Part shown: in pieces, positions 34,143-41,581 of the stretch
Position numbering within the stretch: the stretch's first letter is position 1
Layout of the letters: the number at the start of each line of letters is the position of its first letter
DNA from: JAEUOS01 sp965279115
GTDB lineage: Bacteria; Pseudomonadota; Gammaproteobacteria; Burkholderiales; JAEUOS01
Direction of reading: 5' to 3'
Length of the DNA: 64,000 bases
NCBI GenBank assembly: GCA_965279115.1
Contig: OZ257137.1
Span: 992,001 to 1,056,000, forward strand
The notes under the pieces: generated by a model
Told to the model about the DNA's origin: nothing
Seen by the model: the letters and a program-made list of their open reading frames with translations, nothing else
Databases searched by the model: none
Program-made: the position numbers and the translations under genes

Positions 34143-34862
34143 ATGCGTAAACAACAAGGCTTCACACTGGTCGAAATTGCAATTGTTCTGGTCATCATCG
34201 GCCTGCTGCTAGGCGGTATCCTGCGCGGGCAGGAATTGATCCAGGGTGCGCGCGTGCGCAACGTGATCGATCAGCAAAATGGCATACGCGCGGCCTTTTT
34301 CGCGTTTCAGGATCGGTTTCGCGCGGTCCCGGGCAATCTGACCGCCGGCCAGGTCACCCTCGTCGGTAACAGCGTCATTGCGGCCGTAAACGGTGCGGGC
34401 TCAGGGCAGGTCGACATCCGCGACTCGCCGATCGCCTTTCAGAACCTGACGGTCACCGGCTTTTTGTCCTGCTCGGTCTGCAACGCAATTCCAAATCAGA
34501 ACTCGACCGCAGCCAATAGCCCCGCAAACGTCTACGGTGGCGTATTGCAGATCGCCACGGACCAGAACTTCGCGCAGGGGTTGCTTGCCGTCCAAGCTGC
34601 CGTGCCGGCCCGCACCAGCATCAAGACCGGCAACCTGATCCCGTCGAACGTGATGGCCGAAATCGATATCAAGTTCGATGACGGCAATCCGTACACGGGC
34701 AACCTTAGGCTGAGTACCTGGTTTGCCGCCGGCGGGGTACAGCCAACCCAGGCCGCTTGCGCAGCCGGGCCCCTCGCGGCCAATTCTCCCTGGAATAATG
34801 GTCAAGCCGCTGCGCCAGGCGGAGCCATCGGCCCCAATTGCGGCGGTGCCACGCTTTTCTAG
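34143..34862 (+). CDS. Type IV pilin, probable major subunit (MshA-like)
   Basis: A 239-residue prepilin. The leader MRKQQG is short; cleavage before FTLVEIAIVLVIIGLLLGGI leaves Phe at +1 and Glu at +5. The helix continues IQGARVRNVIDQQNGIRAAF. The globular domain has two Cys pairs (CSVC mid-protein and two Cys in the last 35 residues). A GGAGG ribosome binding site lies six bases before the ATG, the strongest in the locus. It stands alone behind a sigma-54 promoter, apart from the assembly operon, as expected for a highly expressed pilin. It could instead be a pseudopilin, but position and signals favour the main subunit. Confidence 0.82.
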   Translation: MRKQQGFTLVEIAIVLVIIGLLLGGILRGQELIQGARVRNVIDQQNGIRAAFFAFQDRFRAVPGNLTAGQVTLVGNSVIAAVNGAGSGQVDIRDSPIAFQNLTVTGFLSCSVCNAIPNQNSTAANSPANVYGGVLQIATDQNFAQGLLAVQAAVPARTSIKTGNLIPSNVMAEIDIKFDDGNPYTGNLRLSTWFAAGGVQPTQAACAAGPLAANSPWNNGQAAAPGGAIGPNCGGATLF

Positions 34863-34877
34863 GAATAATTCCGGGAA

Positions 34878-34919
34878 CGTCGCCGGATACCCTGCGCACC
34901 TCTTGTGCATCCGGCGACG
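34878..34919 (+). other. Large hairpin just after the pilin gene
   Basis: CGTCGCCGGAT (34878-34888) pairs perfectly with ATCCGGCGACG (34909-34919), 11 base pairs; the 20-base loop contains a further GCGCAC/GTGC pairing. It starts 16 bases after the pilin stop. No T run follows, so it is not a classical terminator; it may stabilise the pilin mRNA 3' end or partly terminate. Confidence 0.6.
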
Positions 34920-35004
34920 AAATGGTGTCGGCCAGCTTTACAGTAGCCGCATCAGAATCCATTAAATCCAATCTAACCGTTTGATAAATATATTCTTTTG
35001 TTGT

Positions 35005-35020
35005 CGGCATATTCCTTGCG
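35005..35020 (+). promoter_or_regulatory. Sigma-54 (RpoN) promoter of the PEP-CTERM gene
   Basis: CGGCATATTCCTTGCG has GG (35006-35007) and GC (35018-35019) 10 bases apart, with the GGCAT and TTGC cores of the sigma-54 consensus. Transcription should begin about 12 bases after GC, near 35031. That would leave almost no leader for an ATG at 35035, so translation from 35062 is preferred. Confidence 0.8.
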
Positions 35021-35061
35021 ATAATGTTTTCAACATGACCAGGCAGCGGAGCGGCAAGAGA

Positions 35062-35754
35062 ATGTCCAAATTGATCAGCGGGTTCCTGTTTGCCATTTGC
35101 GCGTCTGTAGCGCTGCCAGCAGCGGCTTTGACCGCTTCAACAACAACGCCTCAGTTTGAGGCGGATGCCGCTTCGATAGGTTCGGCGCTCGACCCACGTG
35201 ATTTCGACAGCTTTCTTGGCGGTGGCCTTTTCACCTTCGTCGACCTGAGCCCGGTGACGCTGACACCGTCGGGTACTGCGCCGTTGGGCTCCCCGTCCAT
35301 TAGCATCAGTTCGCTTTCGGAAGGCTATGTCCACTACGCAGCGTACGCGCTATACGGCGTCAGCTTGTTTCAGGGCGTGGATACCTTCAATTACAACACC
35401 ATTCGCATCGATATTAGCGGCACGGGCACCAGCGCGCTTGGGTTCGGCTATGGCTCAACGGGTTACGTCGACAGTGATCTCATCGTGACGGTCATCGGCG
35501 CGTCGGGAAATCTAGGAACGGAAACGATTGCCCTGGCCGGATTGGCGAATACCGCACGGTTTTTGGGCCTGGTTTCTACCACTCCGATCACGAGAATAGA
35601 AATCGCTGCCAAAAACCCAGGCGAGGTGCGCGAACTCAATGTGTTCAATCTTTCGGTTGGCACCGTGGCCGCGGTACCCGAACCTTCGCTTGGCCTGATG
35701 TTCGGCATCGGCCTCGTGCTGATCGGCGCGGTCGCCAGAAGGAAGACCCGCTGA
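35062..35754 (+). CDS. PEP-CTERM sorted surface protein
   Basis: About 230 residues from ATG 35062, starting with a signal peptide (LISGFLFAICASVALPAAA). The body is rich in Ser, Thr and Gly and has few charges. The C-terminus is a complete PEP-CTERM tag: VPEPS, then a hydrophobic helix LGLMFGIGLVLIGAVA, then RRKTR. Such tags are processed by exosortase (EpsH/XrtA), which is not in the window. The gene has its own sigma-54 promoter and sits beside the pilin. Earlier in-frame ATGs (34981, 35035) lie upstream of or at the expected transcript start. Function is unknown; such proteins are linked with exopolysaccharide and flocs. Confidence 0.85.
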   Translation: MSKLISGFLFAICASVALPAAALTASTTTPQFEADAASIGSALDPRDFDSFLGGGLFTFVDLSPVTLTPSGTAPLGSPSISISSLSEGYVHYAAYALYGVSLFQGVDTFNYNTIRIDISGTGTSALGFGYGSTGYVDSDLIVTVIGASGNLGTETIALAGLANTARFLGLVSTTPITRIEIAAKNPGEVRELNVFNLSVGTVAAVPEPSLGLMFGIGLVLIGAVARRKTR

Positions 35755-35777
35755 TCAAGCGCGGTTCTCCAATCGAA

Positions 35778-35802
35778 AGCCCCGCGATGCGGGGCTTTTT
35801 TG
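35778..35802 (+). terminator. Rho-independent terminator after the PEP-CTERM gene
   Basis: AGCCCCGC (35778-35785), loop GAT, GCGGGGCT (35789-35796), then a run of T. A textbook terminator that closes the pilus locus; it lies about 20 bases after the stop. The next gene is convergent. Confidence 0.9.
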
Positions 35803-35876
35803 TTTGGCCGGTTTCGTGGTGCCCGAACTGGAAATGCGCCTCTTCGCGCCATCTTCATCGCAGGTGCCCTTGCGAT

Positions 35877-37850
35877 TCATATCCCGCGCAGCAAACGGGT
35901 TTCCCCGAGTGCGATTGGTTCGGGTGTTCCCTTGAGTACGATCACATCCCCGGCAAGCAATTCAAGGCTTGAGTCCATGGGCGGGTTGGCCTGACCCGGC
36001 CGGCGCACGGTCACGACTTCGAGACCAAGATTGTCGAGTGCCGCTGCTCCCAGGGTGGTACCGATGGCTGCGGCACCGGACTCCAGGATGACTGAATGCA
36101 GCCGCACGTGCTGCCGGTCCGTGAAATCCTCCGGCTCGTCGCTGGAGCCGTGGAAAAACCCGCGCAGCATGCGATAGCGCGAATCGCGCACCGCACCCAC
36201 TCGCCGCACCACGCGCGAAATCGGCACGCCCGTGAGCAACAGCGCGTGGGATGCCAGCATCAGGCTCGATTCCAAGGCCTCGGGCACCACCTCGGCGGCA
36301 CCGGCGGCGTGCAGCTTGTCCATTTCCGAATCGTCCTTGACACGCACGATCACCGGCAAGCCGGGGCGGATTTCATTTACGTGACGCAGGATCTTCAGGG
36401 CCGCGGGCGTATCGGCATACGAGATCACCACGGCTTGCGCACGGGCGAGGCCTGCGGCCATGAGCGACTCGCGCCGACTTGCATCCGCGTACACCACGGA
36501 GTCGCCCGCAGCAACCGCCTCGCGAATGCGTTCGGGGTCCAGGTCCAGTGCCATGTATTCAACGCCTTCGGCCGCCAACAGCTTGGACAGAACCTGCCCG
36601 TTGCGGCCGTATCCGCAAATGATCACGTGCTTGGAAGACTTGATGCTGCGGGAGGCGATTTGCGTCAGCTGCAAGGACTTGAGCATCCATTCATCGCGCG
36701 AGAAGCGCATGACAATGCGATCGCTCGCAGCAACCAGAAACGGGGCCGAGAACATCGAAAGCAGCATCGCCGCAAGAATGGCGTCCATCAGCGCACCATC
36801 CACCAGCTTGAGGCCGCCCGCCTGTGCCAGGAGTACGAAGCCGAACTCGCCCGCTTGCGCCAGTGCCAGACCGGTGCGGATCGCCGTGCCGGAGGGTCGT
36901 TTGAAAAAATGGCTCAGACCCGCCACAACGGCGAATTTCGCCACCACCGGCAGGGTGGCGAGCAACAACACGAGCAGTGGTTGCGCGACAACCGAACGCA
37001 CATCCAGGAGCATGCCGATGGTGACGAAGAACAGGCCCAGCAGCACATCGCGAAACGGCTTGATGTCTTCCTCGACCTGATGGCGGTACTCGGTCTCTGA
37101 AATCAGCATGCCGGCGACGAAGGCGCCGAGTGCGAGCGACAGGCCGGCGTGCTCGGTGATGTACGCAAGCCCCAGGGTCATCAACAACAGGTTGAGGATG
37201 AACAGTTCATTGGAACGGCGCCGCGCGACCACCGTGAGCCAGGCACGTACCAGCTTGCGTCCGGCGAAAAGCAGCACCGCCAGCACAACGGCCGCCTTGG
37301 CCAACGCGATTCCGAGGGCGACCGGGATGTTCTCCGGGGCGCTTGCCAAGGCAGGCACCACCACAAGGAAAGGCACAACCGCCAGATCCTGAAACAGCAG
37401 GATGCTGATCACATCACGCCCGTGCTGCGACTCCAGTTCTCCCCGTTCCCCGAGCAACTTGACCAGGATCGCGGTCGACGACATGGCCAGCGCGCCTCCC
37501 AGGGCCACGCCGCCTTGCCAGCCAATTCCCACGAAAATGGCTGCCGCCACCCCCATGGCCGTGGTCAAAAGAACCTGGGCCATTCCCATGCCGAACACCG
37601 TGGCTCGCATGGCCATGAGCCGGGGAAGATTGAATTCCAGACCAATGGAAAACATCAGGAAAACCACGCCGAACTCGGCCAGATAACGGGTTTCCGGCGT
37701 ATTTGGCACAAATCCCAGCGCGTTGGGGCCGATGATCACACCGGCTAGCAAATAACCGAGCAAAGGCGGCAGATGGAGCTTGCGGGCAAGCGCAACGATG
37801 CCGACTGAAGCAGCCAGGAATATCAGGACGATTTCAAGCGTCTTGGGCAT
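35877..37850 (-). CDS. Monovalent cation:proton antiporter, KefB/YbaL type (CPA2)
   Basis: A 657-residue protein. An N-terminal Na+/H+ exchanger domain of about 12 membrane helices carries LLGYLLAGVIIGPNALGFVP, then MSSTAILVKLL and LAQAGEFGFVLLA. A cytosolic RCK-N (TrkA-N) domain has the Rossmann motif VIICGYGRNGQVLSKLLAAE, and a C-terminal RCK-C domain closes it (VHS-type text RLHSVILESGAAAIGTTLG). It should exchange K+ or Na+ for H+ under nucleotide or ligand control. Divergent from kdsD, an arrangement common in betaproteobacteria. Confidence 0.92.
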   Translation of the reverse strand: MPKTLEIVLIFLAASVGIVALARKLHLPPLLGYLLAGVIIGPNALGFVPNTPETRYLAEFGVVFLMFSIGLEFNLPRLMAMRATVFGMGMAQVLLTTAMGVAAAIFVGIGWQGGVALGGALAMSSTAILVKLLGERGELESQHGRDVISILLFQDLAVVPFLVVVPALASAPENIPVALGIALAKAAVVLAVLLFAGRKLVRAWLTVVARRRSNELFILNLLLMTLGLAYITEHAGLSLALGAFVAGMLISETEYRHQVEEDIKPFRDVLLGLFFVTIGMLLDVRSVVAQPLLVLLLATLPVVAKFAVVAGLSHFFKRPSGTAIRTGLALAQAGEFGFVLLAQAGGLKLVDGALMDAILAAMLLSMFSAPFLVAASDRIVMRFSRDEWMLKSLQLTQIASRSIKSSKHVIICGYGRNGQVLSKLLAAEGVEYMALDLDPERIREAVAAGDSVVYADASRRESLMAAGLARAQAVVISYADTPAALKILRHVNEIRPGLPVIVRVKDDSEMDKLHAAGAAEVVPEALESSLMLASHALLLTGVPISRVVRRVGAVRDSRYRMLRGFFHGSSDEPEDFTDRQHVRLHSVILESGAAAIGTTLGAAALDNLGLEVVTVRRPGQANPPMDSSLELLAGDVIVLKGTPEPIALGETRLLRGI

Positions 37851-37985
37851 CAGGACTTATGCAATCAAGTTCCGGTGTTCCGGACGAACCGGGTTCCATG
37901 TGGCACGCTGAACCGCAAATTTTGGCAAAAAAATCGGGCCCCACTGCAATCTTGATGCCAATTTTCAGTGCCAGCGCGAGTGGTT

Positions 37986-37994
37986 TGATATACT
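37986..37994 (+). promoter_or_regulatory. Extended -10 promoter element before kdsD
   Basis: TGATATACT contains the TGn extension and TATACT (37989-37994). Transcription start is expected near 38001, right at the first ATG of kdsD (38002). No good -35 is seen, as is usual with extended -10 promoters. This would drive the kdsD-kdsC-lpt-rpoN series. Confidence 0.5.
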
Positions 37995-38001
37995 CAGACG
38001 C

Positions 38002-39015
38002 ATGATAGCCGCTGCACCAGTACCCCGACAAACAACCGCCCCGCACATGACTGGCGCGGACACTTTGCCGCTTGCGCGCGAGGTGTTCCAGGTCGAAGCT
38101 GCGGCCGTTGCGGCGCTGGCCGACCGGCTTGACGGTGGGTTTGCCCATGCGATCGATATTTTGCTGCGATGCGGCGGACGAGTTGTGGTGTCCGGCATCG
38201 GCAAGTCGGGGCATATCGCCCGCAAGGTCGCGGCGACGTTCGCCTCCACCGGCACTCCGGCCTTCTTTGTGCATCCTGCGGAAGCCAGCCACGGTGACCT
38301 CGGCATGATCAGCCCGGATGACGTCGTGGTGGCGTTTTCGAACTCCGGCGAAACCGCCGAATTGCTCGCCATCCTGCCAACAGTCAAGCGCCTGGGTGCC
38401 GGCTTGATCGCCGTCACCGGCAACCCTGCCTCAACCCTGGGCCGGTTGGCGGACGCCAGCCTCGACACCAGCGTGGCCAAGGAAGCGTGCCCGCTCAATC
38501 TGGCGCCCACCGCAAGCACCACCGCGCAACTCGCCATGGGCGACGCCCTTGCGGTCGCGCTGTTGCACGCAAAGGGCATCGGCCCCAATGATTTCGCCCG
38601 CTCCCACCCCGGCGGCGCCCTCGGCCGCAAGTTGCTCACGCGGGTGGGAGACCTGATGCGCACCGGTGATCGTATTCCTGCGGTGCCTTCCGACGCCACC
38701 CTGGCGGAAGCCGTGCTGGAAATGTCGCGCAAGCAAATGGGCATGACCGCCGTTGTCGACGGCGGCCACCGCATCGTCGGGGTGTTCACCGACGGCGACC
38801 TGCGTCGTACCCTTGAAAAGATAGAAAACTTCCGCGCCGCCCGCGTCGCCGACGTGATGACGGCCGCGCCGCGCACCATCGGTGCGGACGCGCTGGCCAC
38901 CGAAGCCGTGCACATGATGGAGGCCGCGCGCATCACCCAGCTTCTGGTGGGCAACGACGGCGTGCTTGTGGGCGCCCTGAACATGCACGACCTGTTCCAC
39001 GGGAAAGTGGTCTGA
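38002..39015 (+). CDS. kdsD: Arabinose-5-phosphate isomerase
   Basis: A protein of up to 337 residues. It interconverts ribulose-5-phosphate and arabinose-5-phosphate for Kdo synthesis. A SIS domain (about 45-190) has VVSGIGKSGHIARKVAATFASTGTPAFF and SNSGETAELL. Two CBS domains follow (about 215-337; FTDGDLRRTLEK and MEAARITQLLV). The ATG at 38002 would be nearly leaderless given the -10 at 37989; an in-frame ATG at 38047 (MTGADTLPLAREVFQVE) fits the family N-terminus better. Either is possible. Confidence 0.95.
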   Translation: MIAAAPVPRQTTAPHMTGADTLPLAREVFQVEAAAVAALADRLDGGFAHAIDILLRCGGRVVVSGIGKSGHIARKVAATFASTGTPAFFVHPAEASHGDLGMISPDDVVVAFSNSGETAELLAILPTVKRLGAGLIAVTGNPASTLGRLADASLDTSVAKEACPLNLAPTASTTAQLAMGDALAVALLHAKGIGPNDFARSHPGGALGRKLLTRVGDLMRTGDRIPAVPSDATLAEAVLEMSRKQMGMTAVVDGGHRIVGVFTDGDLRRTLEKIENFRAARVADVMTAAPRTIGADALATEAVHMMEAARITQLLVGNDGVLVGALNMHDLFHGKVV

Positions 39016-39024
39016 GCCGAACGC

Positions 39025-39573
39025 ATGGAAGCGCTCCCCGTACCCCCGGCAGGTTCGCCTCAGGAACGCATGGCGTCGCTCAGGCTGATGGCTTTCGACG
39101 TCGACGGTGTGCTTACCGATGGTCGACTATGGTACGCGGCCGATGGCAGCGAGCTGAAATCATTCAATGCCCACGACGGCCATGGCGTCAAGATGCTGCG
39201 CGAAGCCGGCATCAAGCTCGCCATCATCACCAGCCGGCGCTCGCCGGTGGTGGAGCGACGCGCGCGCGAACTTGGTATTCACTACTGCTTCCAGGGTGTC
39301 GCGGCCAAGTTGTCCACATTCAACGACTTGCTCGCGGAACTCAACCTTGAAGCCGGCCAGGCCGGCTATATGGGCGACGACCTGCTCGACCTGCCGGTCC
39401 TGATACGTGCCGGCTTCTCGGTCAGCGTGCCGGATGCGCCAGCGGCCGTGCGCTTGCGCGTGCACCACGTCACGGCCCGCCCGGGCGGCGGTGGCGCCGT
39501 ACGCGAAGTGTGCGAACTCATCCTCAGCGCGCAAGGCAAGCTCAACGCGATGATTGCGGAGTACCTCGCATGA
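39025..39573 (+). CDS. kdsC: 3-deoxy-D-manno-octulosonate-8-phosphate phosphatase
   Basis: A 182-residue HAD phosphatase that releases Kdo from Kdo-8-phosphate. HAD motif 1 is FDVDGVLTDGRL, motif 2 is IITSRRS, and the acidic motif GYMGDDLLDLPVL. It lacks a cap domain, as KdsC-type enzymes do. An internal ATG (MASLRLMAFDVDGV) could be the start. The stop overlaps the lptC ATG. Confidence 0.95.
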   Translation: MEALPVPPAGSPQERMASLRLMAFDVDGVLTDGRLWYAADGSELKSFNAHDGHGVKMLREAGIKLAIITSRRSPVVERRARELGIHYCFQGVAAKLSTFNDLLAELNLEAGQAGYMGDDLLDLPVLIRAGFSVSVPDAPAAVRLRVHHVTARPGGGGAVREVCELILSAQGKLNAMIAEYLA

Positions 39574-40193
39574 GGATCCTGCCGCGCGGCGGCGCCGGAG
39601 CACTGTTCCCGCTCGGCGTGTTGCTGCTCCTGGCCATGCTAACGTTCTGGCTGGCGCGCAACATCGTGATCGAAGGCTGGAGCGAGCCGCCGGCACCAAG
39701 CCGCGACCCCGACTATATCGTCGAGCGCTTCACCCTGACCAGCCTGTCCGAGACCGGCGCGCCACGCTACATTCTCTCCAGCGACAAGATGGTTCACCTG
39801 CCGGGCGACGACTCTTCGCTGTTGACACGCCCGGTGCTACGCCAGGCGCAGCCCGGCCAGCCGGAGATTCGCATTCGCGCCGACCGCGGTGTCATCACCT
39901 CCGGGGGCGAAATCGCCCACCTGTACGACAACGTGGAGGTCCTGCGGGCCGGCGAAGCCGCCACCGCCAAACGCACGGGATCAAGCGAAATGCGCGTGAC
40001 CACCAGCTACCTGCGCGTACTCCCGGACCAGGACCGCGCCGATACCGCGGCGCCGGTACGCATCGAGCAATCCGGTTCCACCCTGCTCGGTACCGGGATG
40101 GATCTCGACAACCGCTACCGGCGATTCCGGCTGCTATCGGCCGTTAACGTCACTTACAAGAAGGAAGAGGCCGGTCCGGCGCCGCGTCGCTAG
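39570..40193 (+). CDS. lptC: LPS export protein LptC
   Basis: A 207-residue bitopic inner-membrane protein. The membrane helix is LFPLGVLLLLAMLTFWLARN, followed by a periplasmic LptC/OstA-like beta-jellyroll with YIVERFTLTSLSETGAPRY and GSTLLGTGMDLDNRYRRFRL. It connects the LptBFG exporter with LptA. The start overlaps kdsC (ATGA); sequence upstream to 39510 is out of frame with kdsC and discarded. Confidence 0.9.
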   Translation: MRILPRGGAGALFPLGVLLLLAMLTFWLARNIVIEGWSEPPAPSRDPDYIVERFTLTSLSETGAPRYILSSDKMVHLPGDDSSLLTRPVLRQAQPGQPEIRIRADRGVITSGGEIAHLYDNVEVLRAGEAATAKRTGSSEMRVTTSYLRVLPDQDRADTAAPVRIEQSGSTLLGTGMDLDNRYRRFRLLSAVNVTYKKEEAGPAPRR

Positions 40194-40217
40194 GTCCGGT
40201 TCTCGCCAGCCATCCAG

Positions 40218-40856
40218 ATGCCAGCCGGGATTCTCAAGCTGCTCTTCGCCACCCTCACAATGTTGGCGGCAACTACCCCAGCGCTTGCAGAGAAAGCCGA
40301 TCGCGACAAGCCCGTGAACATCGAGGCCGATCGCATGAACTACGACGATCTTCGCCAGATCAATGTATTTGAAGGCAACGTCACCCTGACCCAGGGAACG
40401 CTGGTCATTCGCGCCGACAAGCTGACGGTACGCCAGGATCCAGAGGGCTTCCAGCGCGGCACCGCGGAGAAGGGCCCCGGCGGCTACGCCTATTTCCGGC
40501 AGAAGCGCGAAGGACTCGATGAACTCGTCGAAGGCTGGGCCGAACGCATCGAATACGATGCCCGCAACGAAAAGGCCGAGCTGATCACGCGAGCGCGCAT
40601 CCTGCGCAGCGGCGACGAGGTGCGTGGCAGCAACATCACCTACGATTCGCGCACCGAGTTCTATACCGTGGTGGGCGGGCGCGATGCGGCGTCCGCCAAC
40701 AATCCGGACGGCCGGGTCAGGGCCGTGCTGCAACCGCGCCCGAGTCCGGCCGGCGCGCCCCCCGCGGAAGCGGGCGACAAGCGTGCCCTGAACCTCAAGT
40801 CCTCGGGCGGCATCGCCGCGCCAAGGAGCGAGTATCCGGAGCCAAACAGGAAATGA
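40218..40856 (+). CDS. lptA: LPS periplasmic bridge protein LptA
   Basis: A 212-residue exported protein: signal peptide of about 25 residues (LLFATLTMLAATTPALA), then KPVNIEADRMNYDDLRQINVFEGNVTLTQG-type OstA sequence (beta repeat units with NVTLTQGTLVIRADKLTV). Homologues polymerise into a bridge across the periplasm. The last 50 residues are Pro/Ala-rich and not part of the fold. The stop overlaps lptB by four bases. Confidence 0.92.
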   Translation: MPAGILKLLFATLTMLAATTPALAEKADRDKPVNIEADRMNYDDLRQINVFEGNVTLTQGTLVIRADKLTVRQDPEGFQRGTAEKGPGGYAYFRQKREGLDELVEGWAERIEYDARNEKAELITRARILRSGDEVRGSNITYDSRTEFYTVVGGRDAASANNPDGRVRAVLQPRPSPAGAPPAEAGDKRALNLKSSGGIAAPRSEYPEPNRK

Positions 40857-41575
40857 GTCATCTTTCGGCGTCCGGATTGAAGAAGAAGTACAAGTCGCGC
40901 GAGGTCGTCAAGGATGTCTCGTTCGACGTGGCCAATGGCGAGGTCGTCGGCCTGCTTGGCCCGAATGGCGCCGGCAAGACGACCTGCTTTTACATGGTCG
41001 TGGGCCTGGTGGGCGCCGATGCGGGCTCCATCACCCTGGGCGGCGAAAATGTGACCTCGCATCCGATGCACCGGCGGGCGCGCCTGGGCTTGTCCTACCT
41101 GCCGCAGGAAGCCTCGGTGTTTCGCAAGCTCACCGTCGAGGAGAACATCCGCGCGGTGCTCGAACTGCAGGACCTCGACGCTGCGCGCATCGAAACCCGG
41201 CTCGATGAACTTCTGGGCGAACTCAACATCGCCGGACTGCGCGACAACCCGTCGCTCTCGCTTTCGGGTGGCGAAAGGCGCCGGGTGGAAATCGCCCGGG
41301 CGCTCGCCACAAATCCCAAGTTCATCCTGCTCGACGAACCTTTCGCCGGCGTCGATCCTATCGCGGTGCTGGATATCCAGAAAATCATCAGGTTTCTCAA
41401 GGAACGGTCGATAGGCGTATTGATCACCGACCATAACGTGCGCGAAACCCTTGGCATCTGCGACCGCGCCTACATCATCAGCGAGGGGCGTGTACTGGCC
41501 GCGGGCGTTCCGGATGCGATTGTCGAAAATGAAAACGTGCGCCGGGTGTATCTGGGCGAAAACTTCCGCCTCTAG
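40853..41575 (+). CDS. lptB: LPS export ABC ATPase LptB
   Basis: A 240-residue ATPase for the LptFG permease pair, encoded elsewhere. Walker A GPNGAGKTTCFYM, Q-loop region YLPQEASVFRKLTVEEN, signature LSGGERRRVEIARAL, Walker B FILLDEPFAGVDP, switch TDHNVRETL. All residues are normal. Translationally coupled to lptA and followed six bases later by rpoN. Confidence 0.97.
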   Translation: MSHLSASGLKKKYKSREVVKDVSFDVANGEVVGLLGPNGAGKTTCFYMVVGLVGADAGSITLGGENVTSHPMHRRARLGLSYLPQEASVFRKLTVEENIRAVLELQDLDAARIETRLDELLGELNIAGLRDNPSLSLSGGERRRVEIARALATNPKFILLDEPFAGVDPIAVLDIQKIIRFLKERSIGVLITDHNVRETLGICDRAYIISEGRVLAAGVPDAIVENENVRRVYLGENFRL

Positions 41576-41581
41576 GAACGA

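Noticed and set aside
34981..35061. Longer start of the PEP-CTERM gene (ATG 34981 or 35035)
   Set aside because: The sigma-54 promoter at 35005-35020 would start transcription near 35031, after or almost at these codons; 35062 gives a clean signal peptide.
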